Shown in pieces: positions 55,400 through 64,000 of a stretch of DNA of 64,000 bases; positions within the stretch are counted from its first letter, which is position 1, and each line of letters begins with the position of its first letter. The DNA comes from Telmatactis stephensoni (lineage: Eukaryota; Cnidaria; Anthozoa; Actiniaria; Isophelliidae). A program made the position numbers and the translations under genes. The notes below the pieces were generated by a model that did not search any database, was not told where the DNA came from, and saw only the letters and a program-made list of their open reading frames with translations. The DNA lies in contig JALIZF010000969.1 of assembly GCA_029948255.1 (NCBI GenBank), forward strand, positions 54,062 through 118,061, read 5' to 3'.

Positions 55400-56790
55400 G
55401 AAAACCTACGTAGCACTCAGTTGATTTAATATATTCACAAAATGTATTGTATTCTGTTGTCTTTCTATTGTTTTATGTGTTATTCATTATTTTTTAATGA
55501 ATATATTACATCAACTGAATGCTAGTAAGTTCTCCCTATTGAACATCCTTTATAAGATTTGTCATTTGGGAATCCTGTCTCTAGGACGCTAGGAAAACTT
55601 CGACTGTACGTGTGACTGTAATTTTTTGCGGGTTTTAAATTTCTCTCGATCTGCAAAAAAGTTCCCGCAAGGAAAACTTTATCGTTGAAATTGTATTCTT
55701 GCTGCACAGCAAGCCCTTAAAGGTACTCTAATGACATGAGAAGAGCATCTGGAATTCCCTATTTCTTTCTTGATAATAAAGATTAATCCCAGCAAACTGT
55801 CAAATTACTTCCCGTAAAAGGGGAAAAAACCCTCCTGGTCATCCACAAATTCAATTTCTCGCAAAAACTTACTGCCTTCTTTTTTCTTTGTCACAGAATT
55901 CCAGACGAGCAGAGCAATAAAATATTCTGTTTTCAGTTACTCAGTAGCAAATGAAAACTCACACTATAAATGATTAGTAAGTCATTAATTAATTTAATTA
56001 ATTAATTACATTGGAGTATTTATAATTTAGAAGATAGCTTGCTCATGTCTCTACCATATAATTTTGTAATATGAACCTAAGGAATGTCTTTTCATTTGGA
56101 AATTCCTAATCTGAAGGAAAATAGTAGTCTCCTCCGCAGGCAACCTTTTGGGCTTCCTGTGCGAAATTTAACACAGGAGGCCCAGCGAAAAAGCGAACAG
56201 TTGCCTGCGGAGGAGGTTAGAAAAATAGAAAAGTTATCCCTAACGGTTGAAAGAGAATGAAAATTTCAGTCTTTTTCCTTCAAAGAGAGAATTAGCAAGG
56301 TGTTTGTTGGGGAATTACCAATTAGCTAAGCAACTGCTTTATTTTTATGTTACGTGAAGAATTGATTTACATGCACATACTGTTAATATTAGAACATATA
56401 TTAATATTACTTGCCTAAAGTAAACCCTTTAAAGTGGCTTACAAACCCAGCCTCTTGCTAACAGAAACCCTATGACAAAATTGCCGAGTTGCCATACGAT
56501 GCCCACAAGAATCCAAGAAGTGAAATCCTTAGTTACCAAACTCTAACAACTGTGCCACAATTCACAAAACAGCCTTTAAATTAGAAAATAGATTTATAAT
56601 ATTGCTTTAAATCTTATTCAATATTTTCACTCATTTATATCCTAAAGGTTACTGCAACTGTAACTTATGTACGCCTCAGAGAAGTGGATAAATTTGGTAG
56701 AATTGAACTAAAGTATTTTAGCTTAGTTGTAGCTTCGCTTTTTCCTTGAAGAATATGAGTATATTATTTGACTGTTGAAAATGTATCCAG
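55400..56790. other. Probable 3' flank of the RagC/D gene
   Basis: No gene is recognised. A minus-strand AATAAA (complement at about 56338) could serve as polyadenylation signal. A small palindromic element at 56131-56214 has ends CTCCTCCGCAGGCAAC and GTTGCCTGCGGAGGAG. Confidence 0.4.
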
Positions 56791-56796
56791 TCTTTG

Positions 56797-56922
56797 CTAA
56801 ACAACAACAGCAGTTTCTCCTCTTCCTTGAGTGATGGTTGGTACACTACCATTTGACTGTGGGGTGGGGTGAGAATAAGCACTTTCCGAGGTAGACCTAA
56901 GCTGCTTACGTACTTCAAATAC
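56797..56922 (-). CDS. RRAGC/D: RagC/D last exon
   Basis: 126 nt from ttctttttaag to the TAG stop. [10 protein letters not shown] follows the family; the rest is a Ser/Thr/Pro/Gly-rich tail ending ETAVVV, which looks like a class-I-style hydrophobic C-terminus by chance or design. The tail is lineage-specific. Confidence 0.9.
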   Translation of the reverse strand, partial: VFEVRKQLRSTSESAYSHPTPQSNGSVPTITQGRGETAVVV

Positions 56923-59900
56923 CTTAAAAAGAAAGGAATACTGTACTATAGCCTTAACGCTCGAACAACATCTAACATTGTTGGCATTCAGTGTTGGCTG
57001 GCAGTTCAAACTGTGAAGGAACACTCATGTGTAAAGGCCCGGTAATACGAGCAACAAAATCGTGCAACTTGTCGCGCATTGTTGCGTTGCAAGTTGCAGA
57101 GCAAATGTTGCTCGTATTACCACAAAATGTAGACAGTGCTTCAATTTCGTGCAACAAAGAAAATTTGTTGCGCGCGGGGTGGTAATACGAGCAACATTTG
57201 CTCTGCAATTATCTCGCAACGAAACAATGTTGCGTGACAAGTTGCACGATTTTGTTGCTCGTATTACCGGGCCTTTACACCCTGGTGATAACAGAACAAA
57301 AGAAATGTTGGACGATGGTGGCTCAAAGCGGTGTTCAAATGCATCGAATATGTTGAAACGTGAAATAAAGACTTGGAAAAATACGATCAACGACCTATTC
57401 ACCATTAGAGCCCCCCGGGTTGGGGGGTGGGGGTCTCCATTGTAAAAGGATCGGGTATGCTCGTCGTATCTTTTCGAGGTAAAAATCAGCGATTTGGTAT
57501 CTTTTAGGGTGTTAAAATTGAAGTTTAGAGTTTTAGCATTTCCTGGTCTCTCTTAGGGTATCAAATGAGCCCATCTCTTATTATCTTGTTCTCAAATGGA
57601 AGAAATTTGGCGACAAAAGCGTGTCGACCGTTCAATTTAATGTTCATGTTGATAATGTTCATTAGCTTTTATCGCTGGTATCTCCTAGGGGTTAAAAATC
57701 GTCCAGCCACGCCCTTCTTAAAAGTGTTCCGGTAAACAGCAAGTGATGACATGACGAGTATGCGCGAGCCACTGGACGGAAGTGGCCTCACACTGCAAAA
57801 ACGCGCGAGTAAATTTACTCAAAAACGTGAGTAAATCGGTGCATCCACAGTAACTAACTTATCCGAGTAAATTTACCCAGTTATTTGAGTAACGGAGTGC
57901 CTTTTACTCAAATAACTGAGTAACTGCGTACCATTTACCATGATTATGCATGTGGTCAGTAGTTTCATTGATTAACTAGGTGGTGATGGATGGGGCATGA
58001 GTGGTCCTACCTCTGATATGGCTTGGCGAAAGCAGTGAAAGTTATAGTCAATAAGACCTGCAAACACAATTATAACAATTCATTTATAGCAGTCACAAAC
58101 TTAGCATGCGTTGCAGCCAAAGAAAATCCTGGTTTAGTACGTATTAGTTCGGGATTTTGTTCAGATGCAACGCAGGCTATTACAAACTGTACTTTAAGAA
58201 AAAATGTAGAGGATGGATCAAGGAAAAATATGGTTAACATTAGAGTTAAAACTGTTAGATGTCGACCATTTAAAACAGCCGTGCTGACAAAACAACAACA
58301 ACATATTCCAATGAAGATGCTCTAAAAGTTGGTCACTTTTGTTTTTTGTTTTTCTTTTTAATGATACATTTGCCAACACATTCAGGGAATTGTTCTTTAC
58401 CTTTCTTGACGAAATTATCCTCACGTAGAATGCATACTAAAGCAAGAAACCTATGAAAAGAAATACTATTAATGAGATTCCTCTGCATGTGTTTGCTGTT
58501 TCTTATAAGGCTGCCTAAAAATCTTTTAATCGTTGAATTTGTTGCAGTATACTTGGGTTAAGTTGCTTGCACAGCGAGGTAAATATTGTGTAGATACATA
58601 TAGAAGCATGGAAGATAAATAAATACCAAAATCCTGGACTCAGAGAATGATAATTTATTCCTGGGGGACTCCCGTATGTTTTAGCGGGGTTTATGGTACC
58701 TTTTATATTATTCGACTGTGTAACAGTGATTACCACTTTTGGCATTCAGACACATTTTCTGCAACAGTGCGTACATAGTAGTTATACAATGGTTTAGAGT
58801 GGCATACCGTGGAATATCCCAGGAGTCACTTGGATTTTGTAGTATACGCACGAGCCTTTAGGCGAGTTTGTATACAAAGAAAATACAAGTGACGAGTGGT
58901 ATGCCACGAGAAACTATTGTATAAGTATTTTATCCCACGCCAGAGAAAATACATTAAATTGGCGCAATGTATCATGGGAAGGATCAGTGGAATACCGCCG
59001 AATATACAACGGCTTTCTTGCTTTCTGATTGGCTGTATTTTCTCTGGTGTGGGATAAAACACAGTACCACTGTGTGTCCACCATTGCGATGTTGCGCACA
59101 ATGTTGCAAAACTGTAACTGTTGCATACAATGGGCACATGTGAGTGCAACAGTTGCAGGTGTTGACACACAGTGCAACACGGTGTCGTGTGCAATGTTGC
59201 AGAAAATGCTGCATTGTTTGTCTGGGTCTTAACTAGTAGTGGCTGGCTATTGACTTACCTGTTAACTTCTCGTAAATACAAAATGGTATTGTTATTAAGT
59301 TTGATTACTGATGATGTCTCTATGTCATATGCACTGCCATCTCCATCCTCTCGTAAACTTTGTAAATAAATAAATAAAACAATTAGATAAATACCTTATT
59401 TTTACTCATTTTCGTGGGACTTACTGTGAAAACGCTCGTATCGCAACCAACAACGAATTCAAACTTTCAGTTAAGGCGGCGAAATACGAGACACAAAAAC
59501 CCTCAACTTGTCGCGCAACATTGATGCGTTGCAGGTTTTTGATCGATGTTGCGCGTTTTTCACCTCGTGATCTCAACTTGTCACGCAACAAAAAATTTGT
59601 TGCTCGTTGAGAAATATTGTTGTGCGAAGTTGGAACCCGGTCTACTTTCCGCAACAAATTTTGATTTTGTTGCGCGTTTTTCATCACACACTCAACTTGT
59701 AACGCAACATTTTTGCCAAAGATCTCATTTGATTGGTCAGAAGGAGTCACGTATTTTGTGGCGGTCAGAGTTAAAGGCGGCGAAATACGATACACAAAAA
59801 CCCTCAACTTGTCGCGCAACATTGTTGCGTTGCAGGTTTTTGATCGATGTTGCGCGTTTTTTACCTCGCGAAAATTTTTTTGTTGCGTGACAAGCTGAGA

Positions 59901-62900
59901 TCGCGAGGTGAAAAACGCGCAACATCGATCAAAAACCTGCAACGCAACAATGTTGCGCGACAAGTTGAGGGTTCTTGTGTCTCGTATTTCGCCGCCTTTA
60001 GATTTTGGGTTTTTCTGATCTACCAATCATGTGAAGGGGCGGAGCTTATGCAAATACCCTCAAGGGACCTCAAGGCGGATGGCAAACGTGCAGGTCGGAT
60101 CGACACTAGTGAAAAACGTCTGCGCATGCGTGCATATTACGATGTTTTCTTAAGAAATGTTTGAGTTTTAGCCTGAAATGAAATACTCGTGTTCTCGGTG
60201 TATACATAAAATTTCTCTTGTATACTTTTGTGAGACAAAGATATTGTATTTATGAAGACATTATGTTAATACTGGCTCTAAGTTTCAAGAATTGATCTTA
60301 AGTTTTGACATTTTGTGAAAACCGTTGTTGAAGGCAAGCGTAAAAGCGAAATTTGCATAAGTTACAAAAGCACGAAGACGTGACTACGAGCATGCGCAGA
60401 CGTTTTTCACTAGTGTCGGTCGGATCGGGTACATTTGCATAAGCTCCGCCCCCTTCACTTGATTGGCGGATCAGAAAAATCCAAAATCCAACTGAAAGTT
60501 TAAAGTTGTCAGTCTTGATACAAGCGTTTTTGCAGTAATTTTCGCGAATTTCGCGTTTCGAGAAAAAAAATCGTGAAACTAAAGACTCAGAAAAAAATTC
60601 TCTCGACAATTAACGACGCGAAATTTAATATCTTAGTTTCACAATTAATTTATGGCATTGAGACATTATAACTTACTGGTAGAAGCTGACCTGTATAACA
60701 TAATAACGTCGTATTTTGACACTAAACGAACATTGCAGGTGGTTCATAAAGGGCCGGGCACAGAGCAAATTGACCGGTTATGGAGATGACTTTGGTGGGT
60801 TTTGCCCGGCTGTCTTGGACAACTATGGGAAAGGGACATGGGGATATTAGGATCGGCAGATTCAGCCATTTTTTAGCGCGGATTTTCGATATTTTTAATT
60901 GTGGATTTGCGGATCGCTCGAAATGTAAAAAAATTGCGGATTGTATTATGTATTTACGTGATTTTTCGCAGCTTTAAAAGGTTTTATATCCGCGGATTTA
61001 CGGATTCTGGCAATCCCCCTATGTCCGGCCCCTCCTAAGGCACCTTTTGGTAACAAATCTCTCTAGATTTTTCGAAAAAATGTCTCGATGTCCCTTACAC
61101 TTTCACCGAAATTAAGCGCTAACGAAAATATATAAGCAATGTTGAATATTCAAATTACTTGACATTGACAGCAATCAAAATGATATCTCTTTTAAACACA
61201 ATATTTATTACAATATATATTTATGCAATAAACCTCCAAAATAATATATACTCACCCATAAATACAAGAGATATCAATAACAACATCTATCATATCACAG
61301 CATAATTCATATGACTGCATATCTACTGGAGAACTACAAAACAAGACGGCAAGATTTAAACAACTATGTTTATACAGTACTTTGTCTTAGGCCAAGTTTA
61401 GACGTCGAACTTTTGCCGTGTCGAATCTAATTGCATTTTGTAAATGAGAAGTGCGGCATCTGAACCTATTGTACTGGACAGATTTGATTAAGTATTAAAT
61501 TGAAAAATTCATTTTGAATGATTTGGTTCAGAAGCCACACTTCTCATCTACAAAATGCAACTATTGAAGTTCGACGTCTGAACTGGGCCTTAAGTATCTT
61601 AAATTATGTACATCAGAAACCTTTTGTTACTTTGGCGGTATTATGGCGACAAATTATCGGTTTAGGTGTAATATTGGTGCTACATTAACCAACCAAATTT
61701 TTTTTCGCCATTTACATGTAGCAGATATTTCAGTTGATCAATATTTTGGCTGTTCCAAATGATATTTCAGTTCGCCATAACAGTCATTTCATTTGATCCT
61801 CACCAGACTATATTTGTCAACTAAAACACAGCTTGAGGTTTGAAAAAAATGTACAAATTTAACCACCACACATTTCTTTAGACAGGTCAAGAGAAATGAT
61901 ATCATTGATACTAATGTATGCTTTTCAAGATCTTCAGTGAAAAAGTCTATGCCCAGCTGTGCTGAATCTTAACGTTTTGATTGGCCTACAAATCTCGTAA
62001 TCTGATTGGTTGAAAGCCATTGTCAATGAGAGTCCAGACAAGGGTGCTGATGCATTCCATCACGCGTGCTCATTCTCTCACCATTTGATGAGGATTTTTC
62101 ACCTTAAAGTTTATCATAAATAATTGTTGTAAAAAACAATCCAAGTGTTTTTTCATTGTCGGTACCCTTATTGACAATGAATGTGACATCACAAAATGTG
62201 AAGTTTAGTTTTGAACATTTTTGTGACGTCAAATCCATTGTCAATAAGAGAACAGACACTGCAAAACTGCTTGTAATTTGTTAAATGGTCATGGCATAAA
62301 ATTGTTTTTTTGGCAAGAATTTTGAATGATTTTTATAAACAGCAGCCAGGCACTGATCAATGTGGTCATGGCATAGTGCCATCCATTTTACACTGATATG
62401 AAACTGGTCTAGTAGCAACCAGTGCCAGCACTGCACACTTACCTGTCTGTAGCTACATATATTTTACTGACAACATCAAAAAGAAAGGCCTTTTCAATGC
62501 CTGAGTTCTGGAACAAAAACAAGCCAGAATTATAATACTAATAACTGAACTCAATGCTCCAAAACTTTTAATGAGTAAAAGTCTTAATACCATTACACAT
62601 ACAACTGTATCAAGAGTGACTACTACAGCGTGACTCTAGTGCTTTCTTACCATTATTAGAATATTTAGCAGGTTTTCCAAAGTTGGCAACTGTGGTACAA
62701 GTTTTTGTACAACTTTGCTAAAAGCCTACAAAATAGATTTGAAAGCCTGTGAGCTAAAAACTTGTAAAAGAAGGAAAATATAGAGAGGAAGGAAGAAGGT
62801 AAATGTACTATGTAAGAAGGTAATTAGGAATGACAGTATATAGTTGAAAGGGGAAGGCAAGAAAAGAATTACAAGGTGGAGAAGGATGGAAGGAAGGAAG

Positions 62901-63509
62901 GAAGGAAGAAAGAAAGGGAGGGAAGGAAGAAAGGAAGGAAGGAAGAAGAGAGGGAGGGAGGGAGGGAGGAAGGAAGAAAGAAAGGGAGGGAAGGAAGAAA
63001 GGAAGGAAGGAAGGAAGAAGAGAGGGAGGGAGGGAGGGAGGGAGGAAGGAAGGAAGGAGACAAATGAAAGAAATGAAAGGGAAGAATGAGGAGAATGCAG
63101 AAGGTAGAAGCAAGAAAGGAAAAATACATGGAGAAAGATGGAGTGGAAATAAAGGGCCAATTTTACATACCTCAAAGATAGAATGGTCATATATACTAGT
63201 AAGGTAGAAACTGCAAACCAAACAAAGTAAATAAGGAATAGTTAAAATTATACTTTGTACTCAAAAATGAAATATGTTGAGGGAACAAATTAAATATTGA
63301 AAATCATCTTCATGACTTTCTACAGTAACATCAGATTATTGACTGTCTGGTCTCTGTTAGTCTTTTTGTATGCATTGGTAGGAGTATATGCATATCTTGC
63401 ACATTTCTATATTGTAGTAATCTTTTCAAACCATACCTAAGGTGAAGTCCTTCAAGCCCCGCATCTGTCAGCTCATCAGTAGCTCTCTGGTGAATGTCTC
63501 TTTGTGTTT
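56797..63509 (-). CDS. RRAGC/D: RagC/RagD GTPase, exons for the C-terminal two-thirds
   Basis: Nine minus-strand exons join without phase conflict: 63437-63509, 63171-63210, 62651-62725, 62443-62507, 61256-61333, 59259-59357, 58401-58450, 58011-58057 and 56797-56922 (TAG at 56797-56799). They encode the end of the G domain ([33 protein letters not shown]), the linker helix ([20 protein letters not shown]), and the roadblock-type C-terminal domain ([72 protein letters not shown]). RagC/D pairs with RagA/B on the lysosome, binds Ragulator through the roadblock domain and recruits mTORC1 when amino acids are plentiful (family knowledge). The P-loop and switch exons lie beyond 64,000. The last 35 or so residues ([16 protein letters not shown] to VVV) diverge from vertebrate proteins. 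Invertebrates usually have a single RagC/D gene, hence the joint symbol. Confidence 0.95.
57032..57277. mobile_element. 246-bp palindromic MITE in the last intron of RagC/D
   Basis: TAAAGGCCCGGTAATACGAG is mirrored exactly at the right end, and the arms continue through CAACAAAATCGTGCAACTTG with few mismatches for about 100 bp. Its internal GTTGC-rich arms resemble those at 59473-60000. Degenerate TTTTAGGG motifs follow at 57470-57560. Confidence 0.88.
58011..58057 (-). CDS. RRAGC/D: RagC/D exon ([10 protein letters not shown] block)
   Basis: 47 nt between gtgtttgcag and gtagga. It completes Gly, then [15 protein letters not shown], phase 0 at the end. Confidence 0.95.
58401..58450 (-). CDS. 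RRAGC/D: RagC/D exon ([10 protein letters not shown] block)
   Basis: 50 nt between ttttcatag and gtaaag. The first base completes Arg, then [16 protein letters not shown]; it leaves in phase 1 with the first base of Gly. Confidence 0.95.
58795..59056. mobile_element. Two adjacent small foldback elements
   Basis: First, GTGGCATACC (58799) pairs with GGTATGCCAC (about 58897). Second, TTTTATCCCACGCCAGAGAA (58928) pairs with the complement at 59036-59056. Both are in a RagC/D intron. Confidence 0.7.
59259..59357 (-). CDS. RRAGC/D: RagC/D exon ([11 protein letters not shown] block)
   Basis: 99 nt between tttatttacaaag and gtaagt, phase 2 in and out. It encodes [20 protein letters not shown], then [12 protein letters not shown]. 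The 1.9-kb intron before it carries the foldback element 59421-60538. Confidence 0.95.
59421..60538. mobile_element. Non-coding derivative of the Tc1-like foldback family, with inserted MITEs
   Basis: The ends TTACTGTGAAAACGCTCGTA and, inverted, TTACTGCAAAAACGCTTGTA, followed by CAAACTTTCAGTT, match the termini of 27822-28915. Later segments (GATTTTGGGTTTTTCTGATC, GGGCGGAGCTTATGCAAAT) also match and reappear inverted at 60430-60480. The left arm is interrupted by 59473-60000. Confidence 0.8.
59473..60000. mobile_element. MITE cluster inserted in the foldback arm
   Basis: The best-defined unit is 59772-60000 (TAAAGGCGGCGAAATACGAT and its complement, arms of about 110 bp nearly perfect). A third, partial arm in the same orientation starts at 59473, so one unit is nested in or tandem with another. 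The flanking foldback sequence CAGTT...GGATTTTGG is rejoined if 59473-60000 is removed. Confidence 0.8.
60540..61255. other. Intron sequence, no recognised feature
   Basis: RagC/D intron with GCGAATTTCGCG-like short palindromes at about 60542-60620; no element boundaries could be set. Confidence 0.4.
61256..61333 (-). CDS. RRAGC/D: RagC/D exon ([12 protein letters not shown] block)
   Basis: 78 nt between ttgttttgtag and gtgagt, phase 2 in and out. It encodes [20 protein letters not shown] and ISCIYG. Confidence 0.96.
61388..61592. mobile_element. 205-bp MITE related to 13781-13915
   Basis: TTAGGCCAAGTTTAGACGTC at the left and, inverted at the right, TTAAGGCCCAGTTCAGACGTC-like ends. The termini share the GGCC-AGTT-ACGTCG skeleton of the MITE before gene B. 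Confidence 0.75.
62443..62507 (-). CDS. RRAGC/D: RagC/D exon ([10 protein letters not shown] block)
   Basis: 65 nt after ttgtttttgttccag and before gtaagt. Starts NSGIEKAF in phase 0 and ends in phase 2 within the Ser after ATD. First beta strand of the roadblock domain. Confidence 0.96.
62651..62725 (-). CDS. RRAGC/D: RagC/D exon (AFSKVVQKL block)
   Basis: 75 nt, phase 0 both sides, between ttttgtag and gtaaga. It encodes [20 protein letters not shown] and NILIM, the linker from G domain to roadblock domain. Confidence 0.95.
62870..63065 (+). repeat. GGAA/GGGA polypurine tract
   Basis: About 200 bp of GGAAGGAAGG and GGGAGGGAGG runs between two RagC/D exons. A segment of about 95 bp is tandemly duplicated (62900-62950 against 62965-63020). 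Confidence 0.92.
63171..63210 (-). CDS. RRAGC/D: RagC/D exon ([13 protein letters not shown])
   Basis: Only 40 nt, between tttgcag and gtatgt. The first base completes Ser; the remaining 13 codons match the family block exactly in style. Confidence 0.95.
63437..63509 (-). CDS. RRAGC/D: RagC/D exon (ETQRDIHQ block)
   Basis: 73 nt between ttttttag and gtatgg. It enters with two bases completing a Glu codon and leaves with AG of a Ser codon. It encodes [20 protein letters not shown] and LHL, the last helix region of the G domain. Confidence 0.93.
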
Positions 63510-63643
63510 CTAAAAAATGATCAGGCAATATTTTATCGGACCTCCTTTAATATTTATCACATGCATAAAGATTTCAAATTTAGCAACCAAGAAGTCATAA
63601 AAACTTAAGCAATACACTTACCTAGCCTTCATTGCTGGCTCTC

Positions 63644-63768
63644 AAGGGAAAGGGGAGGGGAGGGGGAAAGAGGGGAAAGGGGAGGGGAGGGGGAAAGAGG
63701 GGAAAGGGGAGGGGAGGGGGAAAGAGGGGAAAGGGGAGGGGAGGGGGACTGGGGAGGAGAGGAGGGGA
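63644..63768 (+). repeat. 27-bp G-rich tandem repeat, ~4 copies
   Basis: The unit GGGGAAAGGGGAGGGGAGGG plus GGAAAGA contains four G-runs per copy and could fold as a G-quadruplex (inference). It lies upstream of the first RagC/D exon seen, within an intron. Confidence 0.9.
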
Positions 63769-64000
63769 AGAAAGCCTACCGGTAAACCCCTGGTTTTTCT
63801 GTTACTCCCACTCGAAGGATCAAATCACAAATCACCAGAAGTGCAATATGATCTACGATCTGTCAAATTCACTCAGGTTTTTTTTTTTGTTTTTGTTTTT
63901 TTGGCGCCTTCGCCAAACCAAACCAAATTCATACTCTAGAATTCAGTACAGATAACTGTCTTTTTATTGTTATCATGATCAGCTTATAGGGGCTAAAAAA

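Noticed and set aside
56461..56580. Open + strand frame after gctaacag (KPYDKIAELPYDAHKN and following)
   Set aside because: An acceptor-like start and about 38 open codons, but no family resemblance and no neighbouring + strand exons; left unannotated.
58023..58325. 100-codon + strand ORF
   Set aside because: It overlaps, on the opposite strand, the RagC/D exon 58011-58057, whose splice sites and family match are far stronger.
62726..63221. Proline/serine/leucine-rich minus-strand ORFs up to 154 codons
   Set aside because: Translation of the GGAA polypurine tract; only the first 40 nt of one of them (63171-63210) is a true RagC/D exon.
63600..63650. Strong minus-strand donor (GCTAG|GTAAGT) at 63622 as the preceding RagC/D exon
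   Set aside because: The phase required by exon 63437-63509 would place a TGA just upstream, and the sequence does not resemble the expected G-domain residues.
63632..63955. GKGRGGGKR-repeat ORF
   Set aside because: Translation of the 27-bp G-rich tandem repeat, no flanking coding signal.

Overview
The window is nuclear DNA from an animal, most likely a stony coral or another anthozoan. Supporting this are GT-AG introns, extracellular PAN/EGF/CUB modules spliced in phase 1, an intronless Shaker-type K+ channel, 5'-truncated LINEs, a Penelope GIY-YIG fragment, tRNA-derived SINEs and dozens of foldback/MITE elements in AT-rich sequence. The lineage is inferred from family content; no marker gene fixes the species.

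Region 1 (1-38.5 kb, + strand) holds two head-to-tail paralogous genes for secreted or cell-surface proteins. Gene A enters from the left edge: a decayed EGF, four intact calcium-binding-type EGF exons (392-1291), an intron of about 7.8 kb filled by a split LINE and DNA elements, a broken EGF exon (8857), a CUB exon (9060-9419) and a candidate stop exon (9599). Gene B starts at 13961/14060 with a signal peptide and PAN/apple-like domain, then an EGF exon (14815), two decayed EGFs (20457/27696 and 29487), three intact EGFs (30698, 30934, 31335), a CUB exon (33008-33352) and a candidate stop exon (33631), or a cysteine-rich exon at 38299. EGF order and even intron sequences match between A and B. 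An interval of about 145 bp in A corresponds to about 9 kb in B because of transposon insertions. The first exon of B ends in eight 48-bp repeats, each carrying its own consensus 5' splice donor in the same phase.

Region 2 (38.5-47 kb) contains a complete single-exon voltage-gated potassium channel of Shaker/Kv1 type (44678-46036, +), preceded by a possible non-coding 5' exon. Region 3 (47-56.5 kb) has no gene I can support. It holds foldback elements, a family of about 150-bp MITEs with TAGAGTG termini (one inserted inside another), a (TAAA)n tract of about 290 bp and a 25-bp satellite of about 0.8 kb.

Region 4 (56.8 kb to beyond 63.5 kb, - strand) is the 3' two-thirds of a RagC/RagD GTPase gene. 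It was recovered as nine short exons with consistent splice phases and near-family-identical sequence; the N-terminal G-domain exons lie beyond 64,000.

The genes are functionally independent (extracellular adhesion-type proteins, membrane excitability, lysosomal mTORC1 nutrient signalling). The window's most informative content is the interplay of mobile elements with exons. Several insertions leave readable target-site duplications, because the disrupted sequence is either a known coding frame or has an uninterrupted paralogous copy within the same window.
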